Source: Craterostigma plantagineum
Lineage: Eukaryota > Streptophyta > Magnoliopsida > Lamiales > Linderniaceae
Assembly: GCA_027422505.1 (NCBI GenBank)
Contig: JAPQWV010000028.1
Location: forward strand, 3,324,001 to 3,388,000
Direction of reading: 5' to 3'
Length of the DNA: 64,000 nucleotides
The translations under genes were made by a program, and so were the position numbers. Positions 10,869 to 20,851 of the stretch are shown here, one piece after another. The notes beneath the pieces were generated by a model. That model worked only from the letters and a program-made list of their open reading frames with translations. It did not search any database and was not told where the DNA came from. Each line of letters starts with the position of its first letter. Within the stretch, counting starts at the first letter, position 1.

Positions 10869-12040
10869 CTGAAAAATATAAGAAATAAACTTTATGAGAT
10901 CACTTTTAAACTTGAGTCGAAGTATATCATATCAAACTATAATGTTCAACCAGTGTATATCATGTTTGATAATGATTATAATGAAATTTCGTGCACATAT
11001 GACATATGGAACGAACGGATGATATGGTCTTTAATAAAATTTTCGAATGGCACATATGTGACACATAGGAACTATATCGAAAATTTCCTAAATGTTAAGC
11101 ACAAGAATACCACTGTTCATTCCGTGAATTTTTCCTCAAAAATTGAATTCTCAATTTTAATTTCCTATGTGTTAATTTCTGATTAAAGTTTTCGTTTAAT
11201 TTTGCGATCGAAAATTTTATTCGCGGGGTACGCTGCAGTGTTAAAGACTTAGGGAAAAATTTGTCTAAGTGTTTAAGTGTTAAGCGCAGTGCTGTAGACG
11301 ATCAATTTTACGGTCGAGAAAAATTTTCGTGTAAATTTACGATCGAGAAAAATTAATTTCCGCTTAAATTTATAATTGAGAAATTTTTCGAGCGTGAATA
11401 AAATTTTCGTCGTGACTTTTGTCGAGCGAGAAAGTTTTTCCATTTTAAAGTAGGTTTTTGCTGCAAAATTTTACGATCGATAAAATTGACAACGAAAACC
11501 TAGGTTAGTCGCCGAGAAAATTTTCGATCAATCAAAATCATCGCTGCGTAGTTTTACGATCGACAAATTTTAACGTCGAAAAATTGATTTTAACGCCGCT
11601 AAATTTTGCGACCTTAATTAAAATGAAATCGAAACTACTGTTTTCGATGGTAAGTTTTGCGCTCGAATTGCATCTATTATATCTATTTCAATTTTTAATT
11701 TTTCGCTCGCAGAAAATCCTAATTAGATTTCTCGATGGTAAGTAAATTTTTGATCTACGTCATCTATCTTAATGACTAAATCAGAATTTAGCGATCGAAA
11801 ATTCTTTTAAACGATACAAACAGTATCTTAAATAAATCGGAATTCAATTAAGACTGTTTGCGATCGAAAAAGTTCTTCGACTGCTTCAAACGTTCAGAAA
11901 CAAAGTTTTAGTCGAAGCTTAGATCTAACTCTAAAACGCAAAATATCAAAACTTTTATACTCTCAGACTGATCGAAAACACCTAGATGACGATAAAACAC
12001 AGAAATCGAACCAGATAAATGCATCTAAAGGTTTCGGTGT
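10869..12040 (-). other. AT-rich spacer upstream of ORF3, copia copy 1
   Basis: Non-coding. Colinear with 26344-27520. From about 11180 it is dense with TTTTACGATCGAGAAAA-type words (11200-11230, 11305-11350, 11470-11490, 11540-11560). The frame 10830-11186 is not conserved in copy 2 and is discounted. Confidence 0.7.
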
Positions 12041-13754
12041 GTGTGTAAAACGTGTTTCGCGGGCTGTAATCTTTCGCGGGGCGACTTGAAGGGTGATTCC
12101 TGTGAGAGGCGTTGCGGGCCGATTGACTTTCGCGGGATGATTCCTGTGCGAGCCGTCGCGGGCCGACTTTAGGTTTCGCGGGCCGATTGACTTTCGCGGC
12201 TGTGAGAGAAATCGGGCGATTCGCGGACTTAAATCGGGATTCGCGCGTCCAATCGGGCGATTCGCGGACTTAAATCGGGCTTCGCGCGTCCAAGCGGCGA
12301 TTCTGCAAACGCGGCGAAAGCCCCGTGAATTCAAACGTTGACCCACAAGTGTTTCGGGTTGACCAGCTTTTGAAAGTGGGATCGGGCGATTTAAGATTTG
12401 GGCTTTGACCAAGTTTGTGTGAGTTTGACCGACTATTTAATTTTCGGGCTTTAGCCCTATTTTAGGCCCAATCATTTTAAACAAAAATATTTTCGGCCCA
12501 AATCAGTTTTAAAATAAAATATTTTCGTATGTTGACTAATATTTCCGTGTCAACCTATATTTTGAAATTTAAAGGTTATTTTGAGATTTAAAACCTTCGG
12601 CTTAGATTGATATTATAAGGGTTAACTTGACTTAGCGAACTCTTTTCAAACAACTATCTTTAGAATAGCGTATTAAATATAATATATTAGGAATACGAAA
12701 CCGTAGCTAGTCAAGTAATTTAGATAGTATACTGACATGATAATTCTGTGCCTAAGCTCGGGAGTAGGAATTTCGCTGGTCAGGTAGCAAGTAATCTACG
12801 GACGACAGGTAAGTGAAAACTCAACTACGACACATAACTTGTTCTACGTGCCTAAATATGTGACTCTGTGCCTTGGTGATTATATGTTTATGTGAAACAA
12901 AATACATGTTCTTGCATAAGTTTCACGTGCATATTCATGAGCATGCATGACGCACTCGGTGTAGTGCGAGTTGAGAGGACATAGGATATATCGCGGAAGG
13001 CGATGGATAACTGCCGATATGGGTAGTTGATGTCGACTCACAGTTGAGTCACAGGCGACTTCTATGGCACCATGACGGCGTACAACGTCGTCTATTATTA
13101 TGTATATGATGAGGCATGAGGAGTGACCCAAGAAGGAGCGACCTAGCTATGCTAGCGTAGGCTAACTGGCGTAGGCAACTGCCCGATTTGCGGAAGGAGC
13201 AACCTGGAAGAAGCGACCTAGGTGGAATCCTAGCGTAGGCTACCCAGCGTAGGTCACTGTCGCATTCATGTTTATGGATATTGAGCTCTTTATGGTGCAT
13301 AGTAAGTTAGCCGAGGGCCCTGAGAGATATGAGGTTTAGTTCGATCTTGAGAGGTAAAACGCATTGGCGTGGATTGCCTTTGCGGGGATTGACACGTGCA
13401 TTCATGCATATTTTTCACTTACTGAGCCTGGCGGCTCACCCCTTACGTTATGTGTTGTAGGTAGGATAGATTCAGACGTTGAGAAACGTCGCGACCAAGG
13501 CAAGCTGATGGAGGTACTCCACGATCTTTTGAGGGCAAGGCTGTACATGGATGACGACCTGTGGAGTGAAGCTATGATGTTTTGATTATTGTAAATATTT
13601 TGGGACTTAGGCCTATGTATGATTAAGACGATGTAGGTTACATTTGGTTGCAATATAATATATTTTAGGAAAAAGTTTTTAAAATATAGGCTTTCCGCGG
13701 TTTACGCAGCGGAAATCCGCCGCTAATTAGTATTAGAAAGTGAGGGGCGCCACA
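12040..13754 (+). repeat. Truncated Tekay-type gypsy LTR
   Basis: The right end (AGTGAGGGGCGCCACA) and the preceding 1 kb follow the same plan as the G1, G3 and G4 LTRs: mini-exon donor ACGACAG/GTAAGT at 12808/12809, closing hairpin TGAGC...GCTCA near 13420, acceptor TTGTAG at 13460, and TGGATGACGACCTGTGGAG near 13550. The LTR start is missing and the left boundary (about 12040) is approximate. Candidate acceptor of intron 1 at 12756, mini-exon 12757-12808 (52 bp). No TSD; adjoining copia sequence present in copy 2 (about 27660-29095) is lost here, so a deletion removed the left part. Confidence 0.8.
12210..12291 (+). repeat. Two tandem 41-bp copies of the AATCGGGCGATT word unit
   Basis: 12210-12250 and 12251-12291 are near-identical 41-bp units, each holding AATCGGGCGATTCGCGG and a second half-word. 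A shorter GCGGGCCGATTGACTTTCGC unit is also repeated at about 12116 and 12177. This shows how the word arrays can grow. Confidence 0.9.
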
Positions 13755-14475
13755 TTCACAGTTGTAGAATTCGAACCCAAGGCCGTGCTCCTTTTCTCGT
13801 TTCCCGATATAAGACCGGACTATTGTTGGAGAGTTCACTTCATGGTGCTCCTCTTTCCAGCCGTTCTGACGAGCGTACGAGATTATCAATGGAGAAGTTC
13901 ACAGCAAGATCCATGCCACTCTTCTGATAATTTCTGAAAGATCTCAATAATTGGGAGGGCAGGTTCTTTTGGACTGCTTTTTGTGCGTTGAGCATTCCTC
14001 GTGTGCGTTTTCCACCTTCTTTTGTCATATTTTTCTTTTCTTTTCTTCTTTTCTCCCCTTCCTTTTCTCGTTTGAACAACCCATCCAAAATGTAGTCAGG
14101 TGAAGGCTCGTAGGGGTTTCAAATGAAGAAAATGTATTCGGAGAAGGCTCAAAGTGGATGACTAAAGGCGATGTTAAAGGATTGAAAAATTTTATGGATG
14201 TGGCCGAGTTAGGAATTTCCTAAGTTTCCTAATCATTTTCCTAACGATCTAACGTAAGGTTAGTATGAGGCCAAGAATCATTAGTTAAGACAAGCAATTG
14301 ATGTACGACGCGCTCAAGAAAAATCCGTAGAAGTAAAATAAAAGGCTAGAATCCTCACTTATGTAAAGTGGCTTTGTGTCTAGTGGACCGAGCTAATGAC
14401 CTTTAGATACAAGAATGCGACTTAGACTAACAAAATTAAGCAATTAATTAGTCGCATGTCAAGGAAATCAATTTG
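13755..14475 (-). other. Post-pol spacer of copia copy 1
   Basis: No credible gene. Colinear with 29098-29619 plus 43540-43735 of copy 2 (shared GAATTCGAACCCAAGG, CCAGCCGTTCTGACGAG, GTTAAGACAAGCAAT). Interrupted after 14475 by the CACTA element and resumed at 19114. Confidence 0.8.
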
Positions 14476-14478
14476 TGA
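14476..14478. repeat. TSD of CACTA element, left
   Basis: TGA, repeated at 19111-19113. Three bases is the rule for CACTA elements, and copia copy 2 has the uninterrupted site (ACGTGACTTAGATCGAGC, about 43732-43749). Confidence 0.95.
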
Positions 14479-14514
14479 CACTAGTACAGTATGGACCTCT
14501 GGTGACTATTGATA

Positions 14515-14860
14515 TGTAGTATGGGCGACTGTTGCTTGGGGACGCCGACAGCACCGACGCACATACCTCGGGTTATTGGCGTCTGTTGTTAATAGTCGCC
14601 GATACCTCGACTATGGGCGACCGTTGTTTCGTATCAGTCGCCCATTCATGTACTATGGGCAATTGTTGTGTCGTAACAGTAGCCCATAATCGAGGTATCG
14701 GCGACTGTTGCTGGCTAATAACAGTCGCCCATAGTTAGAAAAATTAAAAAAATATTTAAATAAAACAGGAATGGGCGACTGTCGGTGGCAACAACAGTCG
14801 CCCATAGTGAAGGTATTGGCATTGGCAACTGTTGCAGCAACAGTCGCCCATAGCGAATTT
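14515..14860. repeat. Left subterminal hairpin repeats of the CACTA element
   Basis: About six copies of GGGCGACTGTTG and its complement CAACAGTCGCCC, often paired into short hairpins (for example 14694-14732 and 14770-14805). Subterminal repeats of this kind are the binding sites of the TNPA-type protein in En/Spm; here that role is inferred. Confidence 0.85.
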
Positions 14861-14879
14861 TTCTTTAAAATATTATTAA

Positions 14880-15074
14880 TTTTTTACTACCCAAAAACCT
14901 GTATATATAATAAGCAGCGCGATAATCCCAAAATAAACAACGCTCAATGATACACGACACATGTAAGAAAGTTCAACTTAATATAACCATAAACATGTCA
15001 ATAACATAATCACAAAACAACCAAGTCTCAAGTGAGCATTACATAACGATGTTCAAAGTCTTCACCTATGTGCT
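14880..15074. other. CACTA interior, no gene seen
   Basis: AT-rich sequence between the left subterminal repeats and the ULP1-like relic. Possibly the 3' untranslated part of that minus-strand relic. Confidence 0.4.
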
Positions 15075-15500
15075 CTCTTGCAGACATACTTCAATGAAGT
15101 GCTTCGCCAACTCTCGAATTTCTTCATGCTTCTCTTTGACGTAGACAGCGTGTTCCAATTCCTAAAATATGAACACGATTCATAAAAGTTATAACTAAAT
15201 ATATTTGATATCAATGCCTTAACTTTATCGTACCTTTGTTAGATTTTACGTCTGATAGCCGACATTTCTCGCAATGTCATACATGTAGCGATGACGAAGT
15301 TTCCACATAGTTGACTATCATCCGGTTGGCGTGGGCACTAAGTTTAAACAAAGATCATAGTATATATTAACCTATCATCGTTATAATTTCAATAGAAATC
15401 GCTAAAAAGAAATGCGAACCTTGCATGCTTTCCAAGTAGTAGAGGAAGACTTCTTCTTAACTATCCAAGCACATAAATCTCGGGTACCCGACAGTCGAAC
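15075..15500 (-). pseudogene. ULP1/SENP-like cysteine protease relic (Peptidase C48)
   Basis: Three exon-like pieces can be read on the minus strand. Around 15495-15415 one ends WIVKKKSSSTTWKACK before a GT. Around 15345-15235 one starts after AG with CPRQPDDSQLCGNFV, which matches the Q-to-CG block holding the active-site Cys of ULP1 proteases (typically QP...CGYYV); a one-base shift follows, then YMYDIARNVGYQT and a stop. Around 15162-15075 one starts after TTTTAG with ELEHAVYVKEKHEEIRELAK and ends in a stop. ULP1-type genes are often captured or encoded by plant CACTA and MULE elements and normally cleave SUMO conjugates. The upstream His/Asp part is not visible, and the shift and stop make it non-functional. 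Confidence 0.6.
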
Positions 15501-15659
15501 CCGTCGGGTACAATCAGTCGGGTTGCAATTTCCATTTTTTTAACAATTATGATTTCTAACATAGTATAGGACGTTAATAGAACCTTAAATCACAATATGG
15601 TACCGAAATCGAAAGCAAACGTAAATTCCTCAAATCAAATAAATTAGGGTTACAAAGAA

Positions 15660-16080
15660 CATACTACCTTTAATTTGGGCCGGGCGGCTGCGGCTACGGC
15701 TGAGAGGGGCAGGGCGGGGCGGCGAGGGCTGCGGATGCGGCTGCTGCGGCTGCGAGGGTTGGGGCGGGCCGCTGAAAACAATGGGCGGTTGCGACAACGA
15801 GTTGTTGGGCACGACGCGGCTGCGAGGCGGCTAGTGAGGCGCGGCGGCGACAGCGAGGTAGGTGGGCGGCAAAATTGTCGGCGAGGGCGCGGCGAGCGTT
15901 GTGGCGGTTGCGGCTGTGAGGGGTGGGGCGGGACAAGCTGAGAAGGTTGGGCGTCTGCGAGGCACGACTGCTCGAGCAAGTGGTGGGGTGCGGCTGCTGT
16001 TGGGGTGGGCCCGATTAATCGACGCGGCCCCCGAACAGCGCAACGTGGCTATAGCGGAAGCACGGTTTGTACCGAGCGAC
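15660..16080. other. GC-rich low-complexity block inside the CACTA element
   Basis: Strongly GC-rich with CGGCTGCGGCTG-like runs. Open frames exist in several phases on both strands and give only Pro/Arg/Ala- or Gly/Arg-rich strings, as expected of GC-rich simple sequence. I do not call a gene. It may be the 5' part of the captured ULP1-like gene or its UTR. Confidence 0.5.
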
Positions 16081-16292
16081 GTAGGGTGGCGAATTTTCGA
16101 TTTTTAATATCTAAATTCAACCTTACGCCATTCGACTTCTCCCGAGGGTCTAAGATACTGCCCTAAGCCTCGGGAGATCGCGGTTAATTCGAATTATCAA
16201 AATTCGAATTTATTTCCAATTTATTCGAATTAATAATTTAGATCCAAATTAATCGAACAAAGCGACAACCAGCAGTTTTTCGATTATTTGGA

Positions 16293-16594
16293 GACCAAAA
16301 TGATTTTTGATCAATACCAAACTTTCCAGAATAATTCTACACTTCCTAACGTTCGCAACGATAGGTCTTTCGAATTATTCCGACATCGTTTGGTATTTTT
16401 CTCAAAATCAAATCTGTGGTTCGAAATTATTAATTCGAGTAAAACGGCAGTCTGCCGTCTTTTAACTATTTGACGACCGAAACGATTTCCGATCGATACC
16501 AAATTTTCCAGAATAATTCTACACTTCCCGACGTTTCCAACGAGGGGTCTTGAGAATTATTCCGATGTCGTTTGGTATTTTTCGTAAATCAAAT
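16293..16594. repeat. Two imperfect direct repeats, period about 181 bp
   Basis: 16293-16415 and 16474-16594 share CCAGAATAATTCTACACTTCC and TCGTTTGGTATTTTTC. No coding function seen. The second copy ends exactly where the Angela-like LTR begins. Confidence 0.75.
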
Positions 16595-18363
16595 TGTTAG
16601 GGTTCGAGGTATACCTTTGATGAACGAGATTTCTTCTGTCGTCGCCTCGGATGGACGTGGCTACACCTCGTCTGGATCTCGGGGCTTCCGAGCAAGATTA
16701 TCACGCCGGTATGACCTTGAGTGAACCTCTGAAACTGCTCCCGATGGCTAGCGCAGTTTGATTCGAGCGTTAGGACTCGTCAAACGAATCCGTGGCTTGT
16801 TGTACGTGGGTTAAGGAATTCTTTCAACTCTTTTTTCTCTCTTGTTATACTTAGGAAAAACAAAGTTCATATATCTCTATAGAAGCTCACGTTGCCTTCT
16901 TATTATACATATTTAATTTTATTTTTTTTTTAATTGTGACAAACAAGTGTCAAATTAGACACTTGTTAATGACTCACACCATGAGTCATTTATTCTACAC
17001 ATCCCACGTTGGGATGTGTAGAGTTTTCTATTTTTTTTATTTATTTTGATAATTTCCTTTTGGCCCTTAAGGTTTCTAAATTCTCAATTTAGTCCCTCAA
17101 TTTTAAATAATAAAATAATTAAATCCAATCTAGTTATTTTAATTATAATTGAGCCCACTTAGTTAATTAATTAAGCACTTAAGACAATCTCAAGTCCTAA
17201 TTATTTCCGTGACCATCACTGGAATTTAACTAACTCGTCGACACCTCGTATCAACTATGCCACTACCTCAACGAATCTAATTCGTTAGGTTTCAGAGAAA
17301 AGCCCGCCGATTTCGTTCAAGTTCATTACCATTTTTAAGCGCGACTCTCTAGGTCCATCTCAACTGGCATGGGAGGAATCCACGAGTCCCGGTATTCGCC
17401 TAGCCTATCCCGCAGTACCGGACAGATCCCAGTTGAGAACGAATTTTGATCTAACCGAAATTCGGGCGAACCGACTATAGTGTATACATTTAAATACTTC
17501 TTACGCCTTTCACTTGCGTCCCGGTTAGGTGAGAGCCATGCAAATGTCAAGCTCACTAACCTAACACTATGTTATAATCAAGACCGAACCGATTATTTAA
17601 ACTCCGCTCTATATCTAATACAAGCAAGTTTTCCAAGCTTCGGCCGAAGGCTTTATAATCGTCGCTCTCCGATTACCTCATAGGACATTAACCTATACGA
17701 ATATAGGCAGTGAATCCCGATAGCAGTCAAAGCCCGGTAATCACCTCCGTAAAGTCGGTACCCGTGTTTCATTTATGAACACTTGCGAGCCTAGCCAACT
17801 AGCGACAAACCGAAATCGCGAAAGCAAATCCGTCAATGACCCTATCAGTCTGAGGCTGCTATAGTCATTCGTTCAATCATTGACAACATCCTAGCCATGT
17901 GATTGAGACGAATACGAGCCGAATGTCCAAATACGCAATCTCTCCGATCACCAATATCTCCATCACGACCCACAACCTGGTAATCGGTGACACTACCGAT
18001 ACTATGTGGTCGTCAATGGATAAGTCATATTCGGATATCTAGTCACCCACCTAGAATCCTTAGACTTACGGACTTTTTATTTAATGTTGAGATTAAGGAC
18101 CGTCCGGTGTCTCCTCTCTCGTCCCACGAGAATCAGACGTCCAACTCAAACATTTGAGTGTTATTTATTTATCGCACTACCGGATGCCAAGTAGACTTTA
18201 AATTCGATAAATAAATAATAATGTCTTTATTATAATGAAAATATATATTCATTAATTTATTTGACGGTATATACAATAAACCTGTCTTACAACCTATACA
18301 TCATCGTGCGCCCTATACTATTCCTAGTCCCCGTATGGCATTCCGAGGGCATACTCCCTAACA
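16595..18363 (-). repeat. Angela/BARE-like copia LTR, apparently solo, no TSD
   Basis: Starts TGTTAGGGTTCG and ends ACTCCCTAACA. It is related along its length to 55463-57332 (shared CGACTCTCTAGGT, TCTTTATTATAATG, CCGAGGGCATA). On the minus strand the start resembles Angela/BARE-type LTR starts (TGTTAGGGAGTATGCCCT), and 1.8 kb is the usual length. The flanks CAAAT and GCTGC do not match, so either the boundaries were rearranged or recombination joined two different insertions. Confidence 0.6.
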
Positions 18364-18504
18364 GCTGCGATGGGCGGGACGGCGGAATGACGGCGAGGCA
18401 CGACGGCTGAAGGGCGAGGTCGTGAGTGTGTGTTCGATCGGGCATGTGTGTGCGTGTGTGAGTGTGTGTTCGATGTGTTCGACGGATTTCAGTATTTTAA
18501 CATC

Positions 18505-19035
18505 ATTGGCGACTGTTGTAGACCGTAACAGTCGCTAATGATGTTAAAATAATAAAAAAAATTTAAAAAAACCATGGGCGACTGTTGTAAGTAACAACAG
18601 TCGCCAAAGCTCCAACAAGTAAAGAAACAAATAAAAACGAAAATATCCTGGGCGACTGTTGAGGTAGCAATAGTCGCCAAATGTCATATATATTAAAAAA
18701 GTAAAAATGAAAACATCATGGGCGATTGTTGGTGTAGCAACAGTCGCCAAATGTCAAAATAATAAAAAACAAATTAAAAATCATTGGCGACTATTGTCGC
18801 GGCAACAGTCGCTAAATGTCAAAACAATAATAAAAAATAAAAATGAAAAAAATATCATGGGCGACTGTTGCCGAAGCAACAGCCGCCAAATGTCGAAATA
18901 ATAATAAAAAACTAAAAATGAAAAACAATTGGCGACTTTTGTCGCAGCAACAGTCGCCGAATGTCAAAATAAAAAATAAAAAAATAAAAAAGAAGAACGA
19001 AATTTGGCTACTGTTACGGCAGCAACAGTCGCCAA
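18505..19035. repeat. Right subterminal hairpin repeats of the CACTA element
   Basis: Eight regularly spaced hairpins (starting near 18508, 18575, 18651, 18720, 18785, 18858, 18929 and 19004), each about 30 bp with GGCGACTGTTG arms around a 4-6 base loop, separated by about 40-45 bp of A-rich spacer. Candidate TNPA-like binding sites. Frames reading across them (18489-19118) are by-products. Confidence 0.9.
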
Positions 19036-19110
19036 ACATCAAAATTGTTGACTATAGGCGTCTGTTTGACGCTCATAGTGCCGTAGCCTATTCCATTTTC
19101 TGTACTAGTG

Positions 19111-19113
19111 TGA
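19111..19113. repeat. TSD of CACTA element, right
   Basis: TGA, the partner of 14476-14478. Confidence 0.95.
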
Positions 19114-19293
19114 CTTAGATCGAGCATCCTAAGATATTGCCATTCCCCTAATATTATATATATGTATAATATTTTTGGATTTTTATTTTTATTGTATTAT
19201 ATTTTTACTAAATTTTCACACAAGATAAGGCAATTAATTTTCTAAAGCACATAGAAAACATTTGAGAGCACATAGGATCAGGCAAAACACACA

Positions 19294-20498
19294 TCACGGA
19301 AGATTCAACATACCTAATTTTCCCACAAGAAATTGGAAGCGTTTTTCATCCAATGCCTTGGTGAAAATGTCGGCTAGTTGATACTCCGTGTTCACAAAGT
19401 ACATATCAATGTCTTTTTCTACGTGATCCTCGATAAAGTGATATCTTATGTCTATGTGTTTCGTGCGTGAGTGGTGAACAGGATTGCACGTTATACCAAT
19501 GGCACTTTGACTATCACTATAGAGGGGTATATTATTTAAAATTATACCAATAATTGCGAAGCTGAGTCCTCATCCACAGCATTTGGAAGCAACAGCTGGC
19601 GGCCGCGACGTATTCTGCCTCAGCCTTCGATGTTGAAATGCAATTCTGCTTCTTGGATGTGCTTTTCGCCTAAAAATTGAGCGCCATCGGACGTGCTTTT
19701 CCTATCCATTCGGCAAGCTGCATAATCAGCATCAGTATAGCCAATTAATTTGAAATTAGTTCTTTGGGGTCGGCTTGGAAATGGGCAGACAAGCATGTGG
19801 CAAACATGATGTCTGGCCCGCTTGAGGTGAGATAGAGAAGAGACCCGATGATGCTGCGATAAAGTGTGATGTCGACCGCTTTTTCTGAAGGATCGGCAGC
19901 CAATTTGCAGCTTGTGGCCATGGGAGTGCTGAGAGGCCTTCTCTGATCTTGATGGAATTTTTCAAGATGTCTCTGATGTACTTGGACTGATTTATAAAAA
20001 TTCCGTCGTCGAGTTGCCAGACTTGAAGTCCTAAGAAGAACTGCATTTCTCCCATGTGGCTCATTTCGAACTTGGTCTCCATGAGATCTCCGAATTTCAA
20101 GCATAGTCGGGGATTAGTAGAGCCGAAGATGATGTCGTCGATGTATACTTGGACGATCATCAAATCCTTGTCTTGCCATTTAATGAAGAGAGTCGTATCG
20201 ATTGTTCCTCGGAAGAATCCAGACTTCACGAGGAAATCGCTCAAGATATCATACCAAGCACGTGGAGCTTGTTTCGGTCCATGAAGAGCTTTGTCCAATC
20301 GATAGACGTGATCAGGATGGTCTTGATCAATGAAGCCTTCTGGCTGAGCGACGCCATTGAGAAAGACGGTTTTCACGTCCAATTGGTAGACTTTGAAGTC
20401 CTTATGGGCAGCGTAAGCCAAGAATAGACGGATTGCTTCGATACAGGCAACAGGAGGATATGTTTCGTCGTAATCGATTCCTTCCTATTGGTTATAGC
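19294..20498 (-). pseudogene. Copia pol relic (RT and RNase H end), copy 1
   Basis: In minus-strand order: a broken frame just inside 20498 (GIDYDET region), then [38 protein letters not shown], and the catalytic block [14 protein letters not shown], ending RT at [20 protein letters not shown] deletion of about 85 bp near 19760 and several frameshifts follow. RNase H remains are scattered over 19740-19330, and the end (KLGMLNLP) stops at 19294-19296. The N-terminal RT is missing because copy 2 starts at 20499. The frame is not usable. Confidence 0.9.
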
Positions 20499-20851
20499 TG
20501 TTAGGTCCTCAATTATCAACTCCTAGACCCTAGACTTGAAATCCTAAGGAAATCGATTAGAATTATGTAAAATGAGATTTCGATAGAAAACCTTCTTTGA
20601 AGAACTTGAGAGAGAATTCGTGTAGTAAGAGAATGACTTCTGACTTTCTCTCTCTAGAATTTGATTTGCAAGCCTTTTGGATCAACTGACTAAAATTCTC
20701 TCCTTAAGTATAATGTTTGTACATCTATTTATATCAAACATACTTGGTATAAATGACAAACTAAGTCCTAATCTAAGGACAAATACAATAAAAGTCCCTA
20801 ATTACAAGGACAGCTAATTAAATCAAAGCACAACTAAAATCGTATTCTACA
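20499..20851 (-). repeat. Complete 3' LTR of Sirevirus-like copia copy 2
   Basis: 353 bp, minus-strand start TGTAGAATACG and end GGACCTAACA, with a PPT directly upstream. On the left it abuts copy 1 pol with no PBS, so it is the outer end of an insertion into copy 1. The partner LTR and TSD lie beyond 64000. Confidence 0.9.

Larger units (their letters stand above)
14479..19110. mobile_element. CACTA (En/Spm-type) DNA transposon, non-autonomous
   Basis: Terminal inverted repeats CACTAGTACAG at 14479 and its complement CTGTACTAGTG ending at 19110, with TGA TSDs. It spans 4632 bp including a later LTR insertion of 1769 bp. Subterminal zones at both ends hold repeated hairpins of GGCGACTGTTG/CAACAGTCGCC. 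No intact TNP2-type transposase is present; the only recognisable coding relic resembles a ULP1 protease. It could only have moved with transposase supplied elsewhere. Confidence 0.95.
8165..20498 (-). mobile_element. Sirevirus-like Ty1/copia copy 1, degraded and multiply interrupted
   Basis: In minus-strand order: RT/RNase H relic (20498-19294), post-pol spacer (19293-19111 and 14475-13755), AT-rich spacer (about 12040-10869), ORF3 relic (10868-8463) and truncated 3' LTR. It is interrupted by a CACTA element, a broken gypsy LTR and an unidentified block, and cut at 20498 by copy 2. Sirevirus assignment rests on RT/RNase H motifs ([18 protein letters not shown]), on the extra ORF after pol, and on the AAAGGGGGAGA-type PPT preserved in copy 2. 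Confidence 0.85.

Noticed and set aside
10830..11186. 118-codon frame upstream of ORF3 in copia copy 1
   Set aside because: Not conserved in the matching stretch of copy 2 and rich in Asn/Ile/Tyr as AT-rich DNA predicts.
15630..16107. Overlapping Pro/Arg/Ala-rich open frames on both strands
   Set aside because: GC-rich simple sequence keeps all frames open; no domain, no conservation, inside a CACTA element.
16595..18363. Complete transposon with TSD
   Set aside because: Flanks CAAAT and GCTGC differ and there is no internal region; kept as a rearranged or solo LTR.
18489..19118. Frames across the CACTA right end
   Set aside because: Products consist of translated hairpin repeats and A-rich spacers; subterminal DNA, not genes.
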